A stretch of DNA of 64,000 nt from Sternotherus odoratus. Lineage: Eukaryota; Chordata; Testudines; Kinosternidae. The first letter of the stretch is position 1. Every line of letters starts with the position of its first letter. The notes beneath the pieces were generated by a model. The model did not search any database and had not been told where the DNA came from. It saw nothing but the letters and a program-made list of their open reading frames with translations. Below, piece after piece: positions 1-11,594 of this stretch. The translations under genes were made by a program, and so were the position numbers. Where the stretch lies: assembly GCA_032164245.1 (NCBI GenBank), contig JAVMKO010000002.1, positions 92,641,340 through 92,705,339 of the forward strand, in the 5' to 3' direction.

Positions 1-295
1 TTTAGTGAAAGGGATTCACAGGTTGTTAGTTTGGGACCCTGGCTTAAGGATACCCCACAGGGAGGAATTCCCAAGTGCTCCTTCCTGAGTTCAAAGGGGG
101 TTTTGTTGCATTTTGGTGGTTGCAGCGTTGACCAAGCCAAGATCAGAGAAAAGTTGTAACCTTGGGAGTTTAAGCCTGGAGTGGCAGGTATTAATTTTTA
201 AAATCCTTGCAGGCCCCACTTCTGCATTCGGAGTGCCAGAGTTGGGATTCAGCCTTAACAGAGACACTGGAAGATCTTCCAGAGCGGTGAAAGTT
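1..295 (+). mobile_element. LTR-retrotransposon fragment (LTR end or leader)
   Basis: The block around 60-290 (insert-like text 'gcagcgttgaccaagcc' and the GC-richer stretch after it) resembles a sequence I associate with the LTR/leader of an abundant turtle LTR retrotransposon. No LTR boundary, primer site or reading frame is visible, and the window edge cuts the left side. The assignment rests on remembered similarity, so it is tentative. The short overlapping open frames on both strands here show no protein family and are not treated as genes. Confidence 0.4.
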
Positions 296-3210
296 ATATT
301 CATAACTCTAAATCAGTATACATGTCCTATGAGGTTTAAGGTTTATTAGGTAAGGGGTATTTGTGGTGGTGAAAACAAATATCCAGATAGGCTAAATTAC
401 TAGAGGTTTTTTTTTTTGTTTCTTTTTTATAACAACGTTCTTTTCTCATATCAATACATTGTGTTTTGAACTGGGTCTTTATTGAACAATATTAACAATA
501 CCAAAAAGGCAATCACAAAGCTTCCATACCTCTACTTTAATAAGTTTATTCTTCTAGAACCTGCAATAATCATGGCTTGTCTGTCTTGGGCTTTGACGTG
601 CAGAAGCTCTCTACTTATTACAATATTTGCAAATCTTGACTGGATTGTTTGGTCAAAGAAGTTGAAAAATGCTACTTTGAAGTCATGAGGCTTTATTTTA
701 TCACCACGTGCAAAGATTTTAATTTTAGAGTAGTGGGTTTGTTTTGTTTTAAATATATGTTTTTTACTTGCTGCACCTTTTCTTCCTTGTTGAGACCCAT
801 TTTACTTCTGAGCAAATGCGTTTTCTTTCAAGGATATTTGAATACAATAACACTATCTTGTAGGAGCAGATTTTATGTTGTGTGGAAGGGCACATTGTAT
901 AGTTAAAGATAATGCAACTGTCTCTCAGGTGTCACCTGCTACCTCTTTCCTCTGAAACTTAATTTAAAACATCTGAATCATGGAGGCATTGGTAGCAACT
1001 CTGTAGTTGAGGCTGAATTGTGATTTCCACTATAGCTGGACTAAATCCCTCTTTTAATCTTTAATGATGGAAATTAGTCCCTACATTTGGTACAGTATCT
1101 TTTCAAGGGACAATTCCATTTTCTAGGGCAAAATATTTTCTACCTTTTTCAGAGATCACATATAAAAATGCAATGGTGCCTCTTGAAATTTTGCTCTTTT
1201 TCTCATTTCTTTAGTATCCTCTCGTTAAACAGCCACCGTCCCCATTAACTCCAAAATTCTCTCTTCCACTCATGCACGTACACAGACACTGTGATAATAT
1301 CCCAGACACAGGAGACTCTTAACATTTTCAAATTAAACCCATTCCTCTTACTGAGGATAAGTTAATTGAATTCCTCCAAGATTAGCTGGTGGGACGACTC
1401 GGATCCATTGTCTGAGGCAGCCTCCTTGTCTGCACTGCACAGGCTGACTCTGTACCTCCACTTCGTATGTAGTGACTCTCAGCCAGCCCCTGACTCTAGA
1501 TTACTTTATGCCCATCCCTAGCCATGACCCTCTCCCAGTTGAATACATGGTAAAGTTTGTTCCAAGTCATTTTCTGACGAGCCCCCTCTGGCTTGTCAGA
1601 GCAGAACTACCCCTTTGACAAACTTCCCATGTTCACTAACACATACTGCCTTAGTCATGGTACTTTGAGCTCCGTTTGTCAGGGGAGCCTGTTTGCAAGT
1701 TTCCTTCTCTCCCTTATCCCCTATGTCCCAGACCTTAACAGCAAAAGGAGGGGAAGGTGGTGATGACCGGGGGAAAGAGAGACAAACTGCCCTTAAAGAT
1801 GGGACTCTGAGCTCTGCTGCTGAGGCTGGTGAATTTTCCATTGTTTGCCAGAGGAGGAACTCTGTTCCAATGAAGAGGACTGAGCTGGAGGTTTCTCAGA
1901 CTAATATGTCTAGTGATCGCACTCTATGAGATCAGAGGGAGACGCCGCCTGAGTTAGAAAAACTGGATGTGTGCATTGTGGATGACTGGAAGTGCTAAGA
2001 AGTTTGTGATGGTGAAGTCTGTGAGTGTGCACCAATTTTCTCATGTTATGATTGGGTAGTCAGGCCTATGAATTAAGGTTGCCCTGGATGTTAATATAAC
2101 CTCAGCTGTATACTTTCTTGACTTTTTGTTTGACTGAACTTCAAGCAGCCTTAACTCAAACCTAACCAAGCTTTATTTTTTCAGGGGAAAAGAATACATT
2201 CCAAATAGAGCCCTTGTTGTTTTTAAAGTAATTTTAATCTTTATTAAAATGAATTATAGCGCTGTACTGTAACCCAGCCTCATTTGAAAAAGCATTTCAA
2301 AATGACACACCGACTGCATGTAAAACTCACTGCAGCTGAAACTGTTTTACACAGCAACGTTACTACCAATCTGCTGGAATGGGGAAAGATGCCTCTTCTC
2401 TCTATTAATGTTTTACAACAAATTCTTCTGGTGACTGAAAATGTACGTCCTGATTTTCCTTTATCTGGAGCTCTGGGCTGTCTGTGCCTATGTGCTGAAA
2501 GGCATTGATGTACTATTGAAAGAGCACCACACTGCTCATTTAATCAGCCTCGGCAGTGCATTTTACATAGAGTTGATCACATCTGACTGATTTATCACAG
2601 ACTTTGAGGTATATTTTCCTGTTGGAGCAGGCATATCGCCTCTTAATGGTAAAAGGAGTTATACGCATGTGTCACAGAAACCCCCTCCATTGTCTGCTTG
2701 CAGTAATGTTTCTGCGGATGCAGTCCCACCTACAGAATAAGACTGTGGGTTTGTATTTTGTTAATGTGTTTTGGAGAATTAAGTCTGTGTAACAAGACCA
2801 CTACAGAAATACACCATATCAATTGGTTCCTCTGGGTATCCCTAAAAGATGGATCTTTTCACACATTAATCTCCTATGCTCTACTGGGGAACATTTGGAC
2901 TGGATGAATAACATTAAAGGAAATAATATTATGTACTTTAGCTACCAGGCCAATTACGTAAATACTCAGAACAATGCACCTAATGCTTTAAGCAGGTACT
3001 TTCTCCATCTCTCTGCCTGTCATTCATAAACACCCTCTTTCATTAGAAGGGCAAATGGTGCATGCTTCTGATGTATTTGAAAATTTCTGATTAGCCAGCA
3101 CAGATATCTTCATACCATTTTATCTGAAACACATCTGCATGGAGCCCACCCGCTGCCAAGGGTGAAAAGGATATAAGGGTTCGTCTATCTAATCTATCAT
3201 CTACTCAAGC
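296..3210. other. Noncoding stretch without recognised features
   Basis: AT-rich sequence with stop codons in all frames at short intervals. No splice-flanked exon, RNA gene or repeat boundary that I can support. A T-run lies near 404-417. The short open frames (up to about 85 codons) lack any domain. Confidence 0.5.
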
Positions 3211-4399
3211 TGTGCCCAGAATGAGCTGGGCACAGTCCATGTACATAGGAAGACTCTTCCCAGAGGGGTACAGATGTAAGCAGTGTCTGGATGAGCTCTA
3301 CCCTGACATCTGGTGGTGAATTGTGGTGAGTTGTGGAAAAGAACTTCAGGGGCTGATCTTATTTGCATAGGCCTAGCATGAGCTCACAGCAGCCCAAATG
3401 GTTACTTAGGCTGCTATGGGATCTCCGGTTTCTCTGTTATTGGGGGAGGAATAATAAAGTGTTGTTACCCTGATTATGTGAATCAAGGACTGTGGGCATG
3501 TACTTGGCCTTTGTTATGATGGAGGGATTCACCATCATTTAGGTAGCACTCACTGGGCCAGGGACAGGAGTTCCAAAACCCAGTGAACTGAGAGAGGTTG
3601 TGGACAGGTATCTGTACCCTTTAGTGTGGGCATTGTCCGAGGGCTTTAAATGCCTATTACACCCCCACTCTCTGTGGAATATCAAGGCTAATTTTTTATT
3701 CCATTAGGAGTCTAGTTTCCAGCTGCTGAGCTGAACTCACTTTAGGCCCAGTGGTGCACCTGCACTAAGCTGAAATCACTGAGCACTATGTTAAGTAGGG
3801 GGGCCTGAAGATATATTGCTGAGCAGCTGGCGGAGCAGAGCAGCCAGTAAAGTGGCTCATGGGACAGCTGGTGGAGCGGCTTGTGATGAGGGCTACAGCA
3901 GAACCCCACAGAGAGGTGGGGCAGTTGGCCTTGGACCACGTAAAGTGCCCCTTAACATGCTCCCCATTTCCACCCAGAGTGGGAGGTAAAACTCAGCAGA
4001 TGAACGTTAGAACTCTGCACTGACCAGGGACAGAGGCTTTTGGGCTGTGGGACTTTTGAGACATTGGGTGATTTTTGGGTTGCTGGACGTATGAACCAAA
4101 GGGGGAGGACACGGCCCAATTTGCTGGGGTGGGTTTTGCTCCTGGGTTGGTTTATGAACCCTAGTTGTGGTGTTTTCCCAATTTAATAAGGATGTCATTG
4201 ACCTCATATTATTAAAGATTTTATGATATACCGAGAGGGGAAGTATTGCCTCTTTGAGGCGCCCAGGGGTGTGTGTAGGATTTTCCCAGGTCACTGTGTG
4301 GGGGCTCGAGCCAGTTTTTCATTGTGTTGTTGAGAGGGAACCCCTATGTACTGAACCCAGCCCTTGCTGCTATCAACTTGGCCTGGCAGAAGGGTTACA
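3211..4399 (+). mobile_element. Probable solo LTR (about 1.19 kb)
   Basis: The block starts TGTGCCC at 3211 and ends TTACA at 4399, the TG...CA form of an LTR. The flanks are CAAGC (3206-3210) and CAATC (4400-4404), a 4 of 5 match that could be an aged 5-bp target duplication. An ATTAAA polyadenylation-type signal lies near 4208, about 190 bases before the end, in the expected R/U5 area. The segment from about 4020 to 4399 resembles an LTR type I recall as common in turtles. No internal gag or pol is attached, so a solo LTR is the simplest reading. The left boundary is the weaker end. Confidence 0.5.
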
Positions 4400-5210
4400 C
4401 AATCAAAATATGTGCATCATATACATTGGTTGGGTGGTTTTTTTTATTAGTTAAATACATGTCTATTTCAACTGATTGGCCTTCAGATGATCTATCTTTA
4501 GTTGGTCTAGCTTCTTGTAGGTCTCACAGAAGAGAAATGGGTCTTGAGAAGAGGGTAGTTGCATTGCTGATCTGTTCCTGGAGCATCTTCCATGGCTGGG
4601 GCTGGGTGGAAGAAAGAATGAAAAGAGTTGAAAAGGGAACAATTGAGTGGCCACAGCTGGTGTTATAGGTGGGTACAACGGGGGTTTGAGGAACTAAAAT
4701 TTCTTGCGGTCTCAGTCTAGGGGAAAACACACCTTAGACATTCAAGCTACTGAATGTATGGTGATCAGCCGATATCCAAAAGTGTAAGATTTGTTTGTGC
4801 AGCAAAAGTATGTCTTGTGTTGTGTGCTTTCTGCAGACTAGTAATTAGCCGTATAGGGATAGAGGTGGGTCCCATACATTGAAGTGTGAATATTTATGAA
4901 GGAGGAACATGTTCTTTCTCCCTAAATACAGGGCCCCATATTTATGATGCAATTTGCCATTACTTGAGTGAGCCTTAGTGCATTTGTGTGGATTGTGCTA
5001 CAGGGAGCAGAGCAAGACTGGATTAGGGAGACGTGGTGCTGGCGGGGAGAAGAAAGTGCCTGGCCTCACTTGAATCTAATTAGAAGAAGTGTAAAAGTCC
5101 TATGTCAAACTCAAAGGTGTCTTCTATATTGGATCCCTTTCTAGTCCTGGCATTGCTTTATCACTACCAGAATGTTAATATTTCCCTTGGAATCTCTTCA
5201 TGTATTTAAT
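4400..5210. other. Noncoding stretch without recognised features
   Basis: Mixed-composition sequence between the LTR block and a SINE. I see no repeat ends, RNA gene or protein homology in it. Confidence 0.5.
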
Positions 5211-5443
5211 GGGGGAGGCAGTGTGTCCTAGGGGATAGAGCACTGGGTTGGGGCTCTGGAAACCTGGGTTATATTCCTGGCTATGCTGCTGGCCTGCTGG
5301 GTGACCTGTGTCAGGTCATTTCATCTCTCCGTGCTTCAATAAATTAGAGGATAATGATACTGACCTCCTTTGTAAAGCACTTTGGGATCAGCTAATGAAA
5401 AATGCTACTTTAACAGCTAGGTGGTATTATTATTGCTATTATT
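5211..5443 (+). repeat. MIR-like tRNA-derived SINE, nearly full length
   Basis: A tRNA-like head ('ggggatagagcactgggttg' near 5231) is followed by the conserved core ('gctggcctgctgggtgacct' near 5288). The tail reads 'cctcctttgtaaagcacttt' and ends in a TATTATTATT run. This order matches the MIR/CORE-SINE layout in amniotes. The copy is diverged, so it is old. Confidence 0.8.
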
Positions 5444-6508
5444 AATTTCCAGTTTAATTTTTAAAACTGGGATATAATTCAGTTAAAATATTTTTAAACA
5501 AGTTTATATTAACATTTCTGCAGCCATCCCACTGTTTCCTGTGACCTTGCCTGATTACTTTATAAACTAAGCAAGACTGGGCATGGGTAGTAATTGGATA
5601 GACTGCCTAGGACAATTTAGGGCCTATAGGAAGTGGGGATGACGAGTCAGTGTGATGTTCTTCCTACTGACTCAGTACTAAACTAATATTTCATCATATG
5701 AGTAGCAGTTACTGTTTTGATACAGATGTCAAATCAAGGCCACATCCATTTGTGGTCATTACAGATCACATGGCACGCTTTGCATATAAAAATAGAGGTG
5801 TTAGTCTCTGTGTCCTCATCAAATTCCAGCTTGGATAATTAAATTTTATTGGCATAAATTTCCCCAGTAATTTAATTGGACAAGACATTAATCTTCACTT
5901 TCTGCCCTAAACAATGGGGTAAGGGTATCTATATGTTGTCTGAAAAATGCTTTGGGAATACTCTGGATGAAAGGTGCTAGAGAAACGGAAGCTGCTGTTT
6001 TTTAAGGTTTTACTTATTCATACAGTGTTTTCTAACTTAAAAACTATTGCTATGGAAATTAACAAAGGCAAAGACCCATGCATTGAGACTCACCCGTTGG
6101 CAAAGAGGCCAGTTAGTGGTCTCGCTGGAGTGTTGCTTCTATGAGCTTTTGTCACATGTAAGCCATTGGTTTATCAGAGAGGAGAGCTCCTACCCTCAAA
6201 TTTTCCTTATCTGGACTTTAGAAGCATCTTTTCTGTGACACAACCAACATCTCTCTGATTGTGAATAACAGTCTATGATGGCATATAAATTTGGATGCCC
6301 ATTTGGCAGCACGTCAGATACTATCAACTGTTTTTAACAGAGCAAAGTAATATTCAAATTTGAAGTTGGGCATCACTTCAGAATTGCAGAGTGCCTCAAA
6401 ATAAACCTGGTGAAACATCCTGACACCACTGTGATGCAATGCCATAGCACAAACATTGCATCACACATCAGGATGCCCTGGCAATCTTATGGCTCTCTGA
6501 GACTCCAT
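5444..6508. other. Noncoding; possible SINE tail fragment at 5945-5985
   Basis: Mostly AT-rich unique sequence. A short stretch at 5945-5985 ('aatgctttgggaatactctg') resembles the 3' tail of the MIR-like SINE seen at 5211, but without a head or core. Nothing else is recognised. Confidence 0.4.
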
Positions 6509-6882
6509 GGGTATGTTTAGACTACCGATTGTAGCACGTTTTTTTATAGCGCTTCCCTATTTAGCGCAACAGGTGTTGCGCTACAGGCTGTGCACATTGA
6601 AGCCCTCTAGCGCCAAAGAATGAACACATTTGCAGTGTTTCTGGTGGCAGTGAGAGTACCGCGATAGGGTAGGTATCCCACAGAGCACCTCTTCTGAAAT
6701 CTGGCACAGTGCCTTGTGGGGAACAGGGCGTTTTTTGCGGCCATTCTGCATCCGGTTAAAAGTCCCGTGATGCTTTCTTTTATATCCCAGCAATCCTTTT
6801 ATTTTCCGGCCAACTCTGGCGCCCTTTCTCAAGGGTTATCAGCATTTCTCAACACTCTGTTGCCAGTTTCCCCTGTGCTGTA

Positions 6883-7742
6883 ATGGATTGCGAACTGCTG
6901 CGGACCATGCTGGCGAGTGTTGCAAGCACAACTCTCTGCGTGGCACAGTTTATTCTTGAAGGGGAAACGGACAGTAGTGATGAATCCGAAGAGGATCTCG
7001 AAATAGAGCCTAGGAAGAAATTGGACAGTACAGTGCTCATTGCTTTAACTGACATGCTCACGACCGTGGAACGCCGCTTCTGGGCACGGGAAACGAGCAC
7101 TGACTGGTGGGATCGCATCGTCTTGCAGGTGTGGCACGATGAGCAGTGGCTGCAAAACTTTCGCATGAGAAAAGCCACTTTCATGGGACTGTGTGCTGAA
7201 CTTGCCCCCGTCCTGCAGCGCCAGGACACCAGACTGAGAGCTGCCATCCCGGTGGAGAAGCAGGTGGCTATAGCAATCTGGAAGCTGGCCACCCCAGACA
7301 ACTACCGATCTGTTGGCAACCACTTTGGGGTGGGGAAGTCGACCGTTGGAGTCGTGCTGATGGAAGTGTGCAAGGCCATTAATCGCCTTCTGCTATCAAA
7401 AATCGTGACCCTTAGTGACGTACGTGAGATTGTGGCTGGCTTCGAGCACATGGGGTTCCCTAACTGTGGAGGGGCGATCAATGGGACCCATATCCCATTA
7501 ATGCAGGCTGGTCGGGAAGGGTGCATGACGCACGCATCTTCCGCAACAGCTGCCTGTTTGGGAAGCTGGAGGAAGGCACTTTTTTCCCAGACCACAGGAT
7601 CCCTGTGGGGGAAGTGGAAATGCCCATTGTGATTCTTGGCGACCCCGCTTACCCTCTAATGCCCTGGCTCATGAAACCCTACACAGGGAGCCTGGACAGC
7701 AGCCAGGAAAGGTTCAACTACCGGCTTTTTTTACTTTTTTAA
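6883..7742 (+). pseudogene. Harbinger transposase (HARBI1-like), inactivated by an internal deletion
   Basis: An ATG at 6883 opens a frame of 249 codons with the helical N-terminal part and the start of the DDE_Tnp_4 nuclease domain ('GGAINGTHIPL', near residues 197-207). After about 7500 the homology jumps to another frame, beginning 'AGWSGRVHDARIF' and continuing through 'ILGDPAYPLMPWLMKPY' to a stop at 7742. The residues that normally separate these two motifs are missing, so an out-of-frame deletion removed part of the catalytic core. The first catalytic Asp (usual motif DGTH) is read as Asn here. The C-terminal part after 'RFNYRL' is also lost. These proteins cut and paste Harbinger elements at 3-bp targets, usually with a Myb/SANT partner. 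This copy cannot encode an active enzyme. Confidence 0.85.
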
Positions 7743-7999
7743 TGCTGGGAGATATCTCTCTGCTGCGTGTGACAGGGCAAGCGAGGGCGCTGGTTCTAAG
7801 GAGATGTGGCTTCCGCCCAGGCCCATACGAGGCTTGCATGTGTGTGGCACTTTCACCCCCCCCCCTCATCTCAGATCTTTGGCGTGGACTGTTTTCCCTC
7901 CCCCCTAGAACAGTTTGCTGTACCTGTGCAAGTTGGTGTTAGAAACACAGCACCTGCAGTCTCCATATGCTGTTGCTCGCTCTGGGTGCACTCTGGGCT

Positions 8000-8557
8000 C
8001 TAGAACAGCTCCTGGCTGCATGTTTCCAGTGATTCCATAATGTCCTGGCTCCCTCCAGGTGACGTCTGTGACTCATCTCCCTCCTCCTTGTCTGGCTCCT
8101 GATGCGAAGCGGATTGCTGGTAGTCTACAGCATCCATTACCCCCCCACCTTCAGTAAGTGGCTGGGAAGAAGTGTCATGGGGGTTCCCAGGAACGCACAT
8201 TGCATCCCCCCCCAGGATCGCATCCACAGAGTGATAGTACCTGAAAAACACAGGAGCTGCACCGGAGCGACTGTTGGCATCACGGGCTTTGCGATATGCG
8301 ATCTGCAGCTCCTTCACTTTTGCACTGCACTGGAGAGTGTCACGGTCATACCCTTTGTCCCTCAGGGCACCTGAGATCTTTTCATAAGTATCATAATTTC
8401 GGCGGCTGGACCGCAACTGGGACTGAACAGCCGATTCCCCCCAACAGCTGATGAGGTCCTTGACCTCAGGATCAGACCACGCTCGCGATCGCTTAGTCCG
8501 TGGTGGCATGGGACGTGGAGTCATAGCTGCAGCAAAAAGGTTACCAGAGCACTCCAC
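8000..8557 (-). CDS. Myb/SANT-like DNA-binding protein of Harbinger (open frame, C-terminus shortened)
   Basis: A 185-codon minus-strand frame begins at 8557. Residues about 20-110 form a trihelix Myb/SANT-like domain: the first helix carries 'RAWSDPEVKDLISCWG' with the conserved tryptophans, the middle helices carry 'RNYDTYEKISGAL', and the fourth ends 'VFFRYYHSVDAILGG'. The tail is acidic and Ser/Glu-rich. In Harbinger elements this second protein binds the ends and brings the transposase to DNA and into the nucleus. The domain has no stop or frameshift, although the neighbouring transposase is broken. Compared with the family the C-terminal half is missing, ending just after 'CSQELF', which fits a deletion at the gene junction (about 7742-8000). 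Related proteins have been domesticated in vertebrates as MSANTD genes, but nothing here shows that this one is expressed. Confidence 0.75.
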   Translation of the reverse strand: MECSGNLFAAAMTPRPMPPRTKRSRAWSDPEVKDLISCWGESAVQSQLRSSRRNYDTYEKISGALRDKGYDRDTLQCSAKVKELQIAYRKARDANSRSGAAPVFFRYYHSVDAILGGDAMCVPGNPHDTSSQPLTEGGGVMDAVDYQQSASHQEPDKEEGDESQTSPGGSQDIMESLETCSQELF

Positions 8558-8927
8558 GCCTAGCAGTAGGAAACAGGAAATACCTATTCAAGTTTCCCGG
8601 TGAATGTGGAGGAGGCTGTGACGTGGGGTCACCTGAGCAGGTGATAGAAGAGTTTAAAATGCTGGCCAGAGAGGATGGCATTGGAATTCTGGGCCAGGAT
8701 GCTGGAGGCTGGAGGCTCTATATAACGCAATGGGTGTGCACATTCCCAACCTTTCGCTACAACGGTAGTGCTAAAAGCCTTATGCCTCTTGAAAATGAGG
8801 TTTAATAATAGCGCATCAATCGTTCAGTAAATGCGCAAAATGTGCCTTTCAAGTGTGTAGGGTCAGATAATTATAGCGCTAATTGAGGGTTTTAGCGCTG
8901 CAAAGCGCCAGTCTAACCATACCCCAT

Positions 8928-10334
8928 TTGGGATACATCCACTTCCCCATTCCTCCTACGTGGAAAGACAAAGGGGGTTTCTTTTTGTCTCTCTTCCTCC
9001 CTCTTAATCCATTTCTGGATGCTTGAAAGGAGAGGGAACATGTCAATTACTGACTGCAGCTTGCTACTTAGGGGGAGCACTTCTGTGAGCAATACTCCAA
9101 TCACTATACCTGAGACCAAGTACAATGAAAAGAATCCATTCCATCTTGTAGACATTGCAAGAGCTTCATGTTGTGTGCAGCAATTTGGCAGACAGCTTTA
9201 GAGTTTCAGGTTGAGTATCACTACCTTAAATTTTTTACGAGTAAAATACAGCTGACACTGGAAGCCAAGGTGAAGAAACACCTGAAGCAGGCTTTTCTTT
9301 AGAAGCAGATAAAACAGTAGTCCCCTTGGCTATCACGGTATGTGGCTATTGTACATGCATTATCTTTGTTTGAAGAAGTCTTTTTAAAAAGTATTCTTGG
9401 GCTTGCTTGTCAGTAACATTCATGAGCTGCACTAATTTTGAAAAATTCAGAATGGAGTTTTGCCACTTTAGAGATAATCCATGAAAGCTCTCTTCCTGCA
9501 GACAGCAATAAATCATCCCGTCCACTAAAAGCCTGGATGTCATTTGAAATTTATTGCACAGAGCTGGTAGTGGACTTAAAAGCCATTTCACGTGTCTTAT
9601 TACTTCAGTCATCTAATTTATGGGTTTCAGCTACAACTGTAGTTGAAAAAGTATTTTCCTTCAACTGATCACTGTGATTGCTGCTTTTGCATTCATCTTT
9701 CCTTTGCACTAGGTTTTTATATTTTCTATGATAATTGCAAGCGTATTTGGGCATCTAGGAGAGTTTCTTTCCGTTTCAGATCTAAAGGTGCCAGCCGGGC
9801 TGGGCTGATGGAGATTGACTAAGCTTTACCAGCTCTTAGCTACACTTGTCAAAAGGTATCTTGGTTATTGTTAGTTGAGCAATCTTGCCCTGGGGAAGGA
9901 GAAGCTGTCAAGAGCTCCCTTGTTTAACATGAGAATCTGTGGCTCCGTGGAGGGAGTATGAAGGCAACCTATTAAACGCAGATGAGGTAAGCATAAGTAA
10001 CACACTTAGCACAAAGGATGATAAGATAGTGGTGCCCTTTATGCTGTACTGCGGAGACATTTTTTCTTTTCCCATTGTGAAAACTAGTCCGAATTTTCTC
10101 CCCCAGATTAGAGCATTCTTTAATGCCAATCATTTTGATCCCCATAATGTAAGACAAAATGAAGAAACAAATGTGAAAATATTATCTTTAAAACATAATG
10201 CATTATTTTTTTTTGTAGATTATGAGGTTTTGGGCTAATACCCACATAGTCACACCAAACATGAATGACTCATTCTGGTAAATGAATTCTTTCTTTGTGT
10301 ATTTGTGTGTATGCATATGAGTGATTTATTATTT
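8928..10334. other. Noncoding stretch; two unassigned minus-strand open frames
   Basis: No repeat ends recognised. Minus-strand open frames at 9346-9612 (88 codons) and 9908-10129 (73 codons) have ordinary composition but match no family I know and lack clear splice or start context, so I do not call them genes. Confidence 0.45.
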
Positions 10335-10737
10335 TAACACTGCCCAAAAAGCACCTCCCAGTATAGGAAAAATAATCCTTACCCTGAGGAGTTTACACAC
10401 TAAACCTGAAAGTGGCTAAATGAGGTGTGTAGTAAGACAGGAATAGTATCAGTGATAAGCTGGTTATTCAGCAAAGGTTAGAGCATGGCATGATGGCACA
10501 AGAATTTATGTTATGAGGTAAATTGATAGAATACATAAATACTACACTAAGCTGGTGACTTTCCTTTAGGCACTGGAGAAGAAGTGGCACTTCAGGGGGA
10601 TTTAAGAAGGGAGGACTGTGGCCTTGTGGAACAACACAGGAAGCAAGGTCCATGCTTGGAAGAAGGGACAGAGATGGTTGTGAGGAGAAGTGGTAAAGAC
10701 AATGTCAAGATTGGCATTAGTGGGAAGGTGACATGAA

Positions 10738-11118
10738 CGGGGCCGGCGACATAAATTTTGGGGCCCCCTACTCTGAGCGTTTGTGGGCCCCCTACTCTGA
10801 GCATTTGGGGGCCCCCCTACTCTGAGCATTTGTGCCCCTCCTCCCCCGGGCTGGCCCGGCTCTTGATGTGGGTGGGCGGGGGAAGCGCTGCAGCCGGGGG
10901 AGCCTCGGGGCGGCTCCTGGGGCGCGGGATGAGCAGCGGCTGAAGGGCTCGGGAGGCAGCCGGCCGCGCCGCTGGACACAGCCGGGGAAATGCGGTGCGG
11001 TGCCCAGGGGGGACGACAACAAGTAGAGCTGTGTACCGGTCCCCGGACTTCAGGGGGCCCCCTGAAGTCCGGGGCCCGGTACAGCTCTACCCGTTGTACC
11101 CCCCTGTCGCCGGCCCTG
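10738..11118 (-). mobile_element. Non-autonomous hAT, family A copy 1 (381 bp)
   Basis: The ends are CGGGGCCGGCGACA (10738) and GTCGCCGGCCCTG (11118), inverted repeats of the form CAGGGCCGGCGAC. The 8-bp flanks are identical, GACATGAA at 10730-10737 and 11119-11126, diagnostic of hAT transposition. Near the left end is a tandem array of about three 24-base units ('ggccccctactctgagc'). Near the right end is a long hairpin whose arms fold around 11020-11105. There is no transposase. Two further copies lie at 32044 and 46568 in the opposite orientation. GC content is far above the surroundings. Confidence 0.9.
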
Positions 11119-11349
11119 GACATGAAAAGTAATGAAGCTAGGTAAGTAGGATGGCCCCTATGTCAAGAAGCTTGAATTTGATGTAGTGAAGTATGGGAAG
11201 CCAGTGAAAGGGTTCAACAAAGGGCATGATACGTTCAGATCTGTGAGCAGAAGATGATTTTAGTGGCTGCATTTTATATGGACAGGAGTGGGACCGTGAG
11301 GGTGTCCAGAACCCAGGGAGGAGAGATGGTCATGGTAATTAGGATAGAA

Positions 11350-11594
11350 CAGGGGTTCTCAGACTTCATTGCACCATGACCCGCTTCTGACAACAAAGTT
11401 TTACTACATGACCCCAGGAGGATGGTCTGAGCCAAGCCCTGCCTCCCTAGGGCTGGGGGAGAGGGGACCGCAGCCCAAGCTCAGGTTTCTGCTTCAGCCC
11501 AGGGTCCCAGAAAGTCTAATGCGGCCCTAGTGATCCCATTAAAATGGAGTCACGCCCCACTTTGGGGTCCCAACCCACAGTTTGAGAACCACTG
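11350..11594 (+). mobile_element. hAT-type MITE (245 bp)
   Basis: The left end CAGGGGTTCTCAGACTT and the right end GTTTGAGAACCACTG are inverted repeats of the CAGGGGTTCTCAAAC type shared by many hAT MITEs. The interior is GC-rich and noncoding. A clean 8-bp duplication is not visible, so the flanks have decayed or the ends are a few bases off. Confidence 0.75.

Larger units (their letters stand above)
6509..8924 (+). mobile_element. Harbinger (PIF/Harbinger) DNA transposon, 2416 bp, decayed
   Basis: The left end is GGGTATGTTTAGACT at 6509 and the right end is AGTCTAACCATACCC at 8924, inverted repeats with one mismatch over 15 bases. The element is flanked by CAT at 6506-6508 and CAT at 8925-8927, the 3-bp duplication expected for Harbinger. 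Sub-terminal 'tagcgc' words recur at both ends. Inside are the two genes typical of the superfamily in convergent order: a DDE transposase on the plus strand and a Myb/SANT-like DNA-binding protein on the minus strand. The transposase is broken and both genes have shortened 3' ends, so this copy is not autonomous. Confidence 0.9.

Noticed and set aside
4007..4730. Overlapping frames of 66-114 codons on both strands
   Set aside because: Much of the block is LTR-like sequence (up to 4399) and none shows a protein family.
10602..11123. 173-codon minus-strand frame, Pro/Arg-rich
   Set aside because: It runs through the GC-rich hAT copy at 10738 and its tandem motif; no domain, and no start context.
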